From contig NZ_UPHU01000001.1 of the NCBI RefSeq assembly GCF_900566075.1, positions 5,270,325 to 5,334,324 on the forward strand: 64,000 nt of DNA. Direction: 5' to 3'. This stretch comes from Mycobacterium pseudokansasii (GTDB lineage Bacteria; Actinomycetota; Actinomycetes; Mycobacteriales; Mycobacteriaceae). The translations under genes and the position numbers were made by a program. Below, piece after piece: positions 24,974 through 32,847 of the stretch. Position 1 is the stretch's first letter; each line of letters starts with the position of its first letter. The notes below the pieces were generated by a model. It saw only the letters and a program-made list of their open reading frames with translations, was not told the origin of the DNA and made no database searches.

Positions 24974-25612
24974 TCAGCGAGCCGACGCCGGCGATGCGTT
25001 GAGTCCGTGCAGCAATAGATCGGCGATTTCGTGGTACGCCTGGCCGGCGGTGAGGCCGGTGGGCTCGAGCAGTGCCCCCGAGTGCACGCCGTCGATCGCC
25101 AGAGCGATCAGCTGTCCGACGAAGAGCCCGTTGACGTCGCGCAACGCGCCGGCACGGATACCTTCGGCAATGAATTGCTGGACGCGGTGTGCCGCGGCGG
25201 CGGAATTGAGGCGGTAGATGTCGGCGGTCGGGCGATAGCTCTTCATGTCCGCGTAGAAGCTGGGCGAGCAGCGGTTCATCGCCGATCCGATCGCCGCGAG
25301 ATAGACCGAGATGCGCAGCCGCGGATCGGTGACCGCGGCGACGGCCTCCTCGATCTCGGCGGTGGCGTTGCGGAAGAACTGCCTAGTGATGACGACGGAA
25401 AGCTGTTCCTTGCTACCCGCGAGGCTGTACAGCGTGGCTTTGGAACAGCGCAACCGCTGCGCGATGTCGTCGACGGTCAGGCTCTTGAAGCCTTCGGCGA
25501 GCAACAGGTCCTCCAGGTCGGTGAGCAATCGAGCGCGTCGCCGCTGGTCGACCCGGCGCCGCCGAACAGACCCGCTGTCGTCGAACGCGCCACCGTCGGC
25601 CGCCGTACTCAT
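24974..25612 (-). CDS. TetR-family transcriptional regulator
   Basis: A 212-residue TetR-type repressor. The N-terminal helix-turn-helix is LTVDDIAQRLRCSKATLYSL at about residues 45-64, after an Arg-rich arm; the remainder is the ligand-binding domain. ATG 25612. It is divergent from the acyl-CoA synthetase operon (25754 onward), and a 28-base inverted repeat at 25713-25740 lies between them. It probably represses that operon and itself, released by an acyl-CoA or related ligand. Confidence 0.9.
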   Translation of the reverse strand: MSTAADGGAFDDSGSVRRRRVDQRRRARLLTDLEDLLLAEGFKSLTVDDIAQRLRCSKATLYSLAGSKEQLSVVITRQFFRNATAEIEEAVAAVTDPRLRISVYLAAIGSAMNRCSPSFYADMKSYRPTADIYRLNSAAAAHRVQQFIAEGIRAGALRDVNGLFVGQLIALAIDGVHSGALLEPTGLTAGQAYHEIADLLLHGLNASPASAR

Positions 25613-25712
25613 CGGCTCATTATCCGGTGCGGGCGGTGGCTGTCGGGTGAGCGACGGGCCGGTGCCGCAACACAGCCAGCTGTAACCATATTCCCAGCCT
25701 TGGTAACTTAAT

Positions 25713-25740
25713 GGGTACTATTGTACGTCAATGTGTACCC
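25713..25740. promoter_or_regulatory. Inverted repeat GGGTAC-N16-GTACCC, likely TetR operator
   Basis: GGGTAC at 25713-25718 and GTACCC at 25735-25740 are exact complements; an inner ATTG/CAAT pair (720-723, 729-732) is nearly concentric. It lies between the TetR gene and the acyl-CoA synthetase. It differs from the GAGAAT palindrome, so a separate regulon is likely. If TTG 25721 were the synthetase start, the palindrome would be coding, which favours ATG 25754. Confidence 0.6.
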
Positions 25741-25753
25741 AACCGGTAAACGA

Positions 25754-27397
25754 ATGAACTCCCTGCAACGAGTCGACGAGCTCCGAGAACAGTTTTCCGA
25801 CGCGCACGCCGACGTCGCATGGTTGCTCTGCGATCGCCATCCGGCCCGGCGCACCGCGTTCACCGTGGTCGGCGACGGCGGGTCGGTGCCCATGACGTTC
25901 GGCGACCTCGCCGCGGCGTCGCACCGCTACGCGCAGACCTTCCGCGCCGCGGGGGTACGTCGCGGCGATCGCGTGGCGACATTGATGGGCAAGAGCGTCG
26001 ATCTCGTCGTCACCATCTTGGCCACCTGGCGGCTAGGCGCGGTGTACGTACCGTTGTTCACCGCCTTCGGGGCCGACGCAATCGCCGAACGTCTGGAGCG
26101 GTCCGGCACGGTGTTGGTGGTGGTCGATCCCGGCCAACGACACAAGCTGGCCCCCAGCGCCCACCGGACGGTCCTGGTCACGGGCGCCGCGCCGGTCACC
26201 GACGGCGACCGATTGCTGGCCGACGCCGTCGCGGCGGCTGCACCAGAGCCGGTCGACCGCGTCGCGGTCGGTGGCGACGGGGCGCTGGTCCACATGTTCA
26301 CCTCCGGCACCACCGGAAAACCCAAGGGTGTCGTGCACCCCGTGGCCTATCTGGCCGGTTTTCAGGCCTACCTGGAATACAGCCTGGGCGTGACGTCCGA
26401 CGACCGCTTTTGGTGCGCCGCCGACCCGGGCTGGGCTTACGGGCTCTACACCGCCATCGCCGCGCCCATGGCCGCAGGCATCTCGAGCATTCTGCTCCGG
26501 GGAGGCTTCAGCGCCGAGTCGACCTGGCGGACACTCTCCGAACACCGGGTCACCAATTTCGCCGCTGCCCCAACGGTTTTCCGCAGCCTGCGGGCAACGT
26601 TGACGGTGGTGCCCGCCGACCTTGAACTCGCCCGTGCCTCCAGCGCCGGGGAACCGCTCACTGCCGAAGTCAACGAGTGGGCGCGCCGGGCACTGGGATT
26701 GCTGGTGCACGACCACTTCGGCCAAACCGAACTCGGCATGGTCGTGGGCAACCACCATCACCCCGAACTGGCGAGACTGGTCAAACCCGGGTCGATGGGC
26801 CGTCCGCTGCCCGGGTGGTCGGTGACCGTGCTGGGCGACGATGACCGGCCGGCGCCCCCGGGCGTCCTGGGCCGCGTCGCCATCGACGTCGCGGCCAGCC
26901 CGTTGCTGACGTTCACCGGCTACCAGGACCAGGCTCATGCCGGCCGGTTCACCGCGGATCGCCGCTACTACCTCACCGGTGATATCGCTCGTGTCGACGA
27001 CGACGGAGACTTCTTCTTTTTCGCGCGCGACGACGACGTGATCATCATGGCGGGCTATCGCATCGGACCGGCAGACGTCGAGTCGGTGCTGGCTCGGCAT
27101 CCGGCCGTCGCCGAATGTTGCATCGTGGCCGCACCCGACGAGGTTCGCGGGGAGGTGATCGAAGCCTACGTCGTGCTGCGCGGCAACCACCCGCGGTCAG
27201 CAGAACTCGCGGCCGAGTTGCAGCGTTTCGTCAAGGACAACTACGCCGCACATGCGTACCCGCGCCACGTGCACTTCGTTGACGAACTGCCCAAGACCAG
27301 CAGTGGGAAAGTGCAGCGGTCGGTGTTGCGCCGGCAACGCCAGGAAGCGGCAGGGGCTGCAGGGGCTGCAGGGGCTGCAGGGGCGGTAACCCCATGA
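25754..27397 (+). CDS. Acyl-CoA synthetase (AMP-binding)
   Basis: A 547-residue adenylate-forming acid-CoA ligase. The P-loop-like motif is MFTSGTTGKPKGVVHP, the hinge and C-terminal region YLTGDIARVDDDGD and IIMAGYRIGPADVES, and the catalytic Lys lies in LPKTSSGKVQRS. The C-terminus carries an AAG repeat from a 9-bp tandem repeat (27351-27385). ATG 25754 is preferred to TTG 25721 because the latter lies inside the likely operator. ATGA overlap leads to the enoyl-CoA hydratase. The enzyme activates the carboxylic acid substrate of this operon. Confidence 0.92.
   Translation: MNSLQRVDELREQFSDAHADVAWLLCDRHPARRTAFTVVGDGGSVPMTFGDLAAASHRYAQTFRAAGVRRGDRVATLMGKSVDLVVTILATWRLGAVYVPLFTAFGADAIAERLERSGTVLVVVDPGQRHKLAPSAHRTVLVTGAAPVTDGDRLLADAVAAAAPEPVDRVAVGGDGALVHMFTSGTTGKPKGVVHPVAYLAGFQAYLEYSLGVTSDDRFWCAADPGWAYGLYTAIAAPMAAGISSILLRGGFSAESTWRTLSEHRVTNFAAAPTVFRSLRATLTVVPADLELARASSAGEPLTAEVNEWARRALGLLVHDHFGQTELGMVVGNHHHPELARLVKPGSMGRPLPGWSVTVLGDDDRPAPPGVLGRVAIDVAASPLLTFTGYQDQAHAGRFTADRRYYLTGDIARVDDDGDFFFFARDDDVIIMAGYRIGPADVESVLARHPAVAECCIVAAPDEVRGEVIEAYVVLRGNHPRSAELAAELQRFVKDNYAAHAYPRHVHFVDELPKTSSGKVQRSVLRRQRQEAAGAAGAAGAAGAVTP
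27351..27385. repeat. 9-bp in-frame tandem repeat (CAGGGGCTG, 3.8 copies)
   Basis: Three exact copies of CAGGGGCTG plus a partial fourth at the 3' end of the acyl-CoA synthetase gene. The unit is a multiple of three, so copy-number change would only lengthen or shorten the C-terminal Ala-Ala-Gly run without breaking the ATGA junction. Confidence 0.85.
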
Positions 27398-28191
27398 GCC
27401 GCAACGAGACACACGACTGCCTGCAGGTCGAGCAGCGCGGCGCGATCCGCTGGCTACGGCTCAACAGACCGGCGCAACGCAATGCGCTCAACCGTGAGCT
27501 CGTCGAGGCGCTGACCGAGCAGATCACCCACGCCGAGACCGACCCGCAGACCGCGGTGGTGGCCGTCGCCGGCAACGGGCCCAGCTTCTGCGCCGGCGGA
27601 GACTTGCGTCATTTCCTCGAGTTGCACCAGCGGGGCCGCAATCCCGTGCACTTCTTGAAGACGGTGTCGGACTGCTTCAGCAGGATCGAGGCCAGCCCGG
27701 TGCCGTGGGTGGCTGTCCTGCACGGGCATGCCGTCGCCGGCGGCCTGGAGTTGGCGTTGGCCTGTGACGTCGTCATCGCCGCCGAAGGCACCATGATCGG
27801 TGACGGTCACCTCAACAACCAACTGCTGCCCGCCGCCGGCTCCAGCACGCGGCTGGCGCGTGCGGTCGGGCACGGCCTGTGCCGCTGGCTGCTGCTCACG
27901 GGTGAACTGCTGCCGGCGACCGAGCTCGCCGACGCGGGCTGGATCCTGCGCGTCGTCCCCGCCGACCAGCTCGACCAGACGGCCGAAACGGTATGTGCCC
28001 GATTGGTCGAACGTGCCGGGCCCGCCCAGCGCAGCCTCAAGGCGCTGCTGCATCGGATCGACTCGGCCGATACCGTCCGCGCGCTACACGACGAGCTGGA
28101 AGCCTTTGCACGACACTGGGATACCGGCCAGCCACAAGCCGCCGTCCGGGCGTTTCTGCAGCACCGGTTCAGCCAGCGAGAAGTTCGATGA
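27394..28191 (+). CDS. Enoyl-CoA hydratase/isomerase
   Basis: A 265-residue crotonase-fold enzyme. The oxyanion-hole segments are PSFCAGGDLRHFL and LHGHAVAGGLELALACDVV. The region that usually holds the second catalytic Glu reads DGHLNNQLLPAAGSSTRL, so the acid/base residues differ from classical hydratases and the reaction may be isomerisation or hydrolysis. ATG 27394 overlaps the synthetase stop, and its own stop overlaps the SDR start. It is the second gene of the 25754 operon. Confidence 0.9.
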   Translation: MSRNETHDCLQVEQRGAIRWLRLNRPAQRNALNRELVEALTEQITHAETDPQTAVVAVAGNGPSFCAGGDLRHFLELHQRGRNPVHFLKTVSDCFSRIEASPVPWVAVLHGHAVAGGLELALACDVVIAAEGTMIGDGHLNNQLLPAAGSSTRLARAVGHGLCRWLLLTGELLPATELADAGWILRVVPADQLDQTAETVCARLVERAGPAQRSLKALLHRIDSADTVRALHDELEAFARHWDTGQPQAAVRAFLQHRFSQREVR

Positions 28192-28916
28192 ATCGATATG
28201 AGGGAAGCTTTGTCGCGATCACCGGTGCGGCCCAAGGGCTTGGGCTGGCCATGGCCAACCGGTTTACCGCTGAGGGTGCCGCCGTCGCACTGGCCGACGT
28301 CCGCGCCGACGCTCTGGTCAGCGGGCCGGTGCGTTGCGATGTCGTCGACGTTAGCTGCTCCGGCTCGGTTGACGACTGGATTGCTAAGACCACCAAGGAC
28401 TTTGGCCGTCTCGACGTGCTGATCAACAACGCCGGCAGCATCCGGGACAACCGCCTGGAAAACATCGCTGACCACGACTGGCACTCCGTCCTGGCGGTCA
28501 ACCTCAGCGGCGCCTTCTACTGTGCACGCGCCGCATTCGCGCCGATGACGGATCAGGGTTACGGCAGAATCGTGAGCTTCTCGTCGATGTCGTGGCGCGG
28601 AAGCTTCGGCCAGAGCAATTACGCCGCAGCAAAAGCCGGAATCGTCGGTCTGACCCGCGTCATCGCCCTCGAAGGAGCCAGGCATGGCATCACCGCCAAC
28701 GCGATCGCGCCCGGCCTGATCGAAACACCAATGCTGGCCTCGATGAATGCCGTAGCCCGCAGCAAACTGGTCGCCAAGATTCCCATGAAACGTACCGGCC
28801 GACCGGAAGACGTCGCCGAGGCGGCGGCATTTCTTGCTTCGCCGGCGGCCGGTTACGTCACCGGCGTCGTACTCGACGTGGATGGCGGCGTCTCCATCGG
28901 GTCATCCATCCGTTAA
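28188..28916 (+). CDS. Short-chain dehydrogenase/reductase
   Basis: A 242-residue classical SDR: ITGAAQGLGLAMA cofactor motif, NNAG, Ser in SFSSMSW, and the NYAAAK catalytic Tyr/Lys. The PGLIETPM turn suggests a 3-ketoacyl (FabG/HSD-like) reductase. ATG 28188 overlaps the hydratase TGA. It is the third gene of the acyl-CoA synthetase operon and likely oxidises the hydroxyacyl product of the hydratase. Confidence 0.92.
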   Translation: MNRYEGSFVAITGAAQGLGLAMANRFTAEGAAVALADVRADALVSGPVRCDVVDVSCSGSVDDWIAKTTKDFGRLDVLINNAGSIRDNRLENIADHDWHSVLAVNLSGAFYCARAAFAPMTDQGYGRIVSFSSMSWRGSFGQSNYAAAKAGIVGLTRVIALEGARHGITANAIAPGLIETPMLASMNAVARSKLVAKIPMKRTGRPEDVAEAAAFLASPAAGYVTGVVLDVDGGVSIGSSIR

Positions 28917-28955
28917 CGACCGAATTGGCAACCATTCCAGAGTCAGGAGACACGC

Positions 28956-29423
28956 ATGTTGGACACGACGCCGGTCGACGGTATCGATGCGCGGGAGGCG
29001 ACGTTCGACGCCGCCGACCGCTTGGCGGTCATCAACCTGCTGGGCGCTTACGCATACCTCTACGACCAAGACCACCTCGATGAGCATCGAGCCTTGTTCA
29101 CCGAGTCACCGGAGTTGTTCCTGACGCAAGAAAGCAACACCGTGTCGGCAGACATGGATACGGTGGCATACCTTGCGGCGGCGCGGAAAGCGGCGTTCAA
29201 CGCCGAGAACAACCGACGCCGGCACGCGATCGACTCGGTGTGGTTCACCAGCCAAAACGCTACCGAGGCGAGCGGACACTGCTATGTCCAGGTATCCGCC
29301 ATCCGTGACGGCGGCCCGCCCATAGCGGACCTGACGGCCTGCTACGACTTCACGGCGGTCAAGCAGCATGGGGTATGGCGGTTCAGCCGCTGGGTGCTCG
29401 GGATCGACCAGAGCAACACCTGA
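28956..29423 (+). CDS. SnoaL-like / NTF2-fold protein
   Basis: A 155-residue SnoaL-like protein. The N-terminal helix region AADRLAVINLLGAYAYLYDQDH and the C-terminal strand WRFSRWVLGIDQ match the fold. ATG 28956 is preceded by AGGAG. It is 39 bases after the SDR and probably in the same transcript. It is the second of three SnoaL-like genes in the window, each in a different operon. Confidence 0.82.
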   Translation: MLDTTPVDGIDAREATFDAADRLAVINLLGAYAYLYDQDHLDEHRALFTESPELFLTQESNTVSADMDTVAYLAAARKAAFNAENNRRRHAIDSVWFTSQNATEASGHCYVQVSAIRDGGPPIADLTACYDFTAVKQHGVWRFSRWVLGIDQSNT

Positions 29424-29443
29424 GTTGTGCCGGGCGCCGCCCG

Positions 29444-30622
29444 CTAATAGCTCCGGGGCAGCTTCAAGGCATGCTCCCCAAGGAAATTCAGGATCATCTC
29501 CTGGCTGATCGGGGCGATCTTCATCAGCCGGGCCTCGCGGAAGTAGCGCGCGACGTGATACTCCTCCGCATATCCCATGCCGCCGTGGGTTTGCAACGCC
29601 CGGTCGGCCGCGGTGAAGCCGGCGTCGGCGCACAGGTACTTGGCGGTATTCGCTTCGCGCCCACAGGGTTTGCCGTTGTCGTAGAGCCACGTTGCCTTGC
29701 GTAGCATCAGCTCGGCGGCGTCCAAGCGGGCCAGCGAATCCGCCAGCGGAAACTGGATGCCCTGGTTCATGCCGATCGGCCGGCCGAACACCTCGCGGTC
29801 GGTAGCGTACCTGACCGCCTTGTCCAAGGCGACTCTGCCGATGCCGAGCGCCTCGGCGGCGATCAGCATCCGCTCCGGATTCAGCCCGTCAAGGATGTAC
29901 TGAAAACCCCTGCCTTCCTCACCAATCCGGTTTTCAGCCGATACTTCGAGGTTGTCGATGAACAACTCGTTGGAGCTGACAGCGTTGCGGCCCATCTTGC
30001 GGATCGGGCGGATGTCGACCCGGCTGCGGTCAAGATCGGTGAGAAACAGCGTCATCCCGTCGGTCTTCTTCGCGCCCCGCCTCTTGACGTCGTCGAGCGA
30101 CTCGGTGCGGGTCAGCAGCAGGATCTTGTCGGACTCCATCGCCTTGGAGATCCACACCTTGCGGCCGTTGACGATATAGCGATCGCCGTCGCGTTTGGCG
30201 AACGTGGTGATGCGTGCGGTGTCCAGCCCGGCACCGGGTTCGGTCACCCCGAAGCAGACGTGCAACTCGCCGGTCGCGACCCGCGGCAGCGCGCGTGCCT
30301 TGAGTTCCGCCGAACCGTGCACCACTACCGGCTGCATGCCGAAGATCGACAGGTGAATGGAGCTGGCGGCGTTCATGCCGCCGCCCGATTTGGCTACTTC
30401 CTCGAGCAATATTGTGGCTTCGGTGATTCCGAGGCCATGTCCGCCGTACTCGGCCGGAATCGTCATCCCCAGCCAGCCGCCCTGAGCTATGGCGTGGTAG
30501 AACTCGTTCGGAAACTCGTGCGACTGGTCCTTTTCCATCCAGTAGTGGTCGTCGAATTTGCGCGCGAGCTCCGCGACCGACCGCCGAATCAGCTCCTGGT
30601 CATCGGTCAGCTCGAAATCCAT
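29444..30622 (-). CDS. Acyl-CoA dehydrogenase
   Basis: A 392-residue full-length ACAD. Start ATG 30622 gives MDFELTDDQELIRRS, the usual N-terminus. Later motifs are VTEPGAGLDTARI, VNGRKVWISKA, the active-site helix ALQTHGGMGYAEEYHVARYFREAR, and the C-terminal ILNFLGEHALKLPRS. It appears complete in one chain, unlike the paired ACADs. The hairpin at 30637-30696 lies just upstream and separates it from the amidohydrolase on the same strand, so read-through or a separate promoter is needed. Confidence 0.93.
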   Translation of the reverse strand: MDFELTDDQELIRRSVAELARKFDDHYWMEKDQSHEFPNEFYHAIAQGGWLGMTIPAEYGGHGLGITEATILLEEVAKSGGGMNAASSIHLSIFGMQPVVVHGSAELKARALPRVATGELHVCFGVTEPGAGLDTARITTFAKRDGDRYIVNGRKVWISKAMESDKILLLTRTESLDDVKRRGAKKTDGMTLFLTDLDRSRVDIRPIRKMGRNAVSSNELFIDNLEVSAENRIGEEGRGFQYILDGLNPERMLIAAEALGIGRVALDKAVRYATDREVFGRPIGMNQGIQFPLADSLARLDAAELMLRKATWLYDNGKPCGREANTAKYLCADAGFTAADRALQTHGGMGYAEEYHVARYFREARLMKIAPISQEMILNFLGEHALKLPRSY

Positions 30623-30636
30623 GCCACCTCCCGCTC

Positions 30637-30696
30637 GCGAGCAGACGCAAAAGCGCCCGACACGCCGAGCGTGTCGGCGCTTTTGCGTCTGCTCGC
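30637..30696. terminator. Large near-perfect hairpin (28-29-bp arms, 3-base loop)
   Basis: The left arm 30637-30665 and right arm 30669-30696 pair along their full length with a single bulged base; the stem contains CGCAAAAGCGCC. It lies between the amidohydrolase stop (30711) and the ACAD start (30622), both on the minus strand, so it is a strong terminator or attenuator. Its CGCAAAAGC...CCCGACACGCCGA left half is shared with the terminator at 1732. Confidence 0.82.
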
Positions 30697-30710
30697 AACC
30701 ATGTGGCGCC

Positions 30711-32009
30711 TCAGTCCTTATTGCCGGTGAGTTCTTTCGCACTGGCGGCAAACTCCGCGAACGACGAACCCGCCCGGGTGTCCTTGTGGTGGCTGAGGGC
30801 GCGAATGGACACATCGTGTCCCTCGGCGGCCTTACGCAGTGCCCCGACCGTGGCCTGCTCCCGGGGAACATGGGTGAACGGGTCGAACGAGTACCAGCGC
30901 ATCGCGTTCTGGTGGGTGATCTTGTTGATCTCATTGTCCGGAACATCGTTGAGCGACAATACATCCCACAGCTCTTCGGGCGCGCCCGGCCACATCGAGT
31001 CGCTGTGCGGGTAGTCGGCCTCCCAGGCGATGTTGTCGATCCCGATCATGTTGCGCAGTTTGACACCCACCTTGTCGCTGATGAAGCAGGTGAGGAAGTG
31101 CTCGCGGAACACCTCGCTGGGCAGCTTGCCGCCGAAGTTCTGGTGCGTCCAGGTGGAATGCATCTCGAACGTACGGTCGGCGCGCTCCAGGAAGTAGGGG
31201 ATCCACCCGGTGCCGCCCTCCGAGAGCGCGATCTTCAGGTCGGGGAACTCCTTGATCGGCCGCGACCACAGCAGGTCCGCGGCGGCCTGCACGATGTTCA
31301 TCGGCTGCAGCGTGATCATCACGTCCATCGGCGCGTCGGGCGCGGTGATGGCCAGCCGGCCCGAGGATCCGATGTGGATGTTCATCACGGTGTTGGTGTC
31401 ACACAACGCCTTCCACAGCGGATTCCAATATTCGTTGTGAAAGCTGGGATACCCCATCGCCGCCGGATTTTCGGTGAAGGTCAGGGCGTGCACCCCCTTC
31501 TTCGACACCCGCCGCACCTCGGCCGCACACGCCTCGGCATCCCAGATCACCGGCAGCGCCATCGGAATGAACCGCGCGGGGTAAGCCCCGCACCATTCGT
31601 CGATGTGCCAGTCGTTGTAGGCCTGCACCAGGGCTACCGAGAAGTCGGGGTCGTCGGTGGCGAACAGGCGCCCGGCAAAGCCCGGGAACGACGGGAAGCA
31701 GATCGAAGCCAGGATGCCTCCGGCGTTCATGTCCTTGATGCGTTCGTCGACGTTGTAGCACCCCGGCCGGATCTCATCCAGACCGGTGGGCTCGATCCCG
31801 TACTCCTCCTTGGGTCGGCCGGCGACCGCGTTGAGCGCCACGTTGGGAATGACGGTGTCGCGGAACTTCCACATGTCCGAGCCGTCGGGGTTGTGCACCA
31901 GCCGCGGCGCGTCGTCGAGGTATTTCGACGCCAGGTGGTTCTTGAACATGTTCGGCGGCTCGACGGTGTGGTCGTCGACGCTGATCAGGATCATGTCCTC
32001 TTTGTTCAT
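30711..32009 (-). CDS. Amidohydrolase-2 family protein
   Basis: A 432-residue PF04909 TIM-barrel protein. Metal-site segments are ISVDDHTVEPPNMF near the N-terminus, MNIHIGSSG in mid-domain and WEADYPHSDSMWP near the C-terminus with the catalytic Asp intact. ATG 32009 has GGGAGAGG upstream. It is divergent from the oxygenase operon at 32289, with operator site 4 between. A decarboxylase or hydrolase role on an aromatic or cyclic acid is possible; the substrate is unknown. Confidence 0.88.
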   Translation of the reverse strand: MNKEDMILISVDDHTVEPPNMFKNHLASKYLDDAPRLVHNPDGSDMWKFRDTVIPNVALNAVAGRPKEEYGIEPTGLDEIRPGCYNVDERIKDMNAGGILASICFPSFPGFAGRLFATDDPDFSVALVQAYNDWHIDEWCGAYPARFIPMALPVIWDAEACAAEVRRVSKKGVHALTFTENPAAMGYPSFHNEYWNPLWKALCDTNTVMNIHIGSSGRLAITAPDAPMDVMITLQPMNIVQAAADLLWSRPIKEFPDLKIALSEGGTGWIPYFLERADRTFEMHSTWTHQNFGGKLPSEVFREHFLTCFISDKVGVKLRNMIGIDNIAWEADYPHSDSMWPGAPEELWDVLSLNDVPDNEINKITHQNAMRWYSFDPFTHVPREQATVGALRKAAEGHDVSIRALSHHKDTRAGSSFAEFAASAKELTGNKD

Positions 32010-32114
32010 GGCCGTACCCCTCTCCCTTGGGTCCATCGAGCATCTCCACGCGGGCCACCGAGCCGGCATCGGCGAGCCGCCACTGCCGCAAGCTCTCTAC
32101 TGTTGGAAACTATC

Positions 32115-32131
32115 TTCTCGCGAAGCGAGAA
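32115..32131. promoter_or_regulatory. Inverted repeat TTCTCGC-GAA-GCGAGAA
   Basis: A perfect 7+3+7 palindrome in the divergent 32010-32288 region. It uses the same half-site words as the operator consensus (TTCTC and GAGAA) but in the opposite relative order, so it is either a second protein site or a small hairpin in the leader of the amidohydrolase transcript. Confidence 0.45.
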
Positions 32132-32228
32132 TCAACATTCAGGGGAGCTGCGCGGGCGGGCGCAGCGAAAGTCAGACGCCCCGGCATTGACCCGGGAAAC
32201 GAATCATGCAAGTCTATTAGTTAGAAAT

Positions 32229-32243
32229 GAGAATCCGATTCTC
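32229..32243. promoter_or_regulatory. Palindromic operator GAGAAT-CCG-ATTCTC (site 4)
   Basis: A perfect match to the island consensus, 45 bases upstream of the AhpD-like gene start (32289) and inside the divergent promoter shared with the amidohydrolase (32009). It probably controls the nine-kilobase pair of divergent units at 29.4-38.0 kb. Confidence 0.8.
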
Positions 32244-32288
32244 CGAACAAGAGAGGATCGGATCATCGCCCCGAGAGGAGGCCGTCGG

Positions 32289-32843
32289 ATGCGTCTGCCG
32301 CCGCTGCCGGCCGACCAGTGGGACGACGCTGCCCGGCAGTCGCTCTCGGGCATATTGCCCCCGGAACGCTGCAATCCGCGCCACGCCGGCAACGCGTTGT
32401 CGACGTTCGCCCGTCACCCGGCGCTGGCCAAGGCGTTCCTGCGGTTCAACATCCACCTCTTGTTCGACTCCACATTGCCGCCCCGGGTCCGCGAACTGGC
32501 CATCCTGCGGATCGCGCATCGGCGCGGCTGCGCCTACGAGTGGGCCCATCACGTGGCACTGGCCCGAAAGGCCGGAATCGGCGAGGACGAGGTGGCCGCG
32601 GTCCGCCGGGGTGACGCCGTCGACGCCTTCGAACGCGCAGTGCTCACCGGGGTCGACGAACTCGACGAGAAGTCGGAGTTGTCCGAGGAGACCTGGGCCG
32701 CGCTCGGCGAACGCCTCGACGACCGCCAGCGAATGGACTACGTGTTCACTGTCGGCTGCTACGCGCTACTGGCCATGGCTTTCAATACTTTTGGCGTCGA
32801 GCTCGAACAAGCCTCGAAACAAGACTCGAAACAGGAGAGGTAG
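32289..32843 (+). CDS. Carboxymuconolactone decarboxylase / AhpD-like protein
   Basis: A 184-residue alpha-helical AhpD/CMD-fold protein. The core AILRIAHRRGCAYEWAHHV and ARKAGIGEDEVAAVR is typical (EWxxH). The CxxC redox pair of true AhpD is absent, so it is more like the CMD-type proteins of catabolic operons. ATG 32289 is preceded by GAGGAGG. It is the first gene of the operon 32289-37971, four bases before the Rieske oxygenase start. Confidence 0.86.
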   Translation: MRLPPLPADQWDDAARQSLSGILPPERCNPRHAGNALSTFARHPALAKAFLRFNIHLLFDSTLPPRVRELAILRIAHRRGCAYEWAHHVALARKAGIGEDEVAAVRRGDAVDAFERAVLTGVDELDEKSELSEETWAALGERLDDRQRMDYVFTVGCYALLAMAFNTFGVELEQASKQDSKQER

Positions 32844-32847
32844 TACC

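Noticed and set aside
30558..32843. A 761-codon plus-strand frame ending with the AhpD-like protein
   Set aside because: Only the last 184 codons have family similarity; the rest is antisense to the amidohydrolase.
32227..32847. Long N-terminal extension of the Rieske oxygenase
   Set aside because: It is an out-of-frame shadow of the AhpD-like gene; the TTG at 32848 has a good ribosome binding site.
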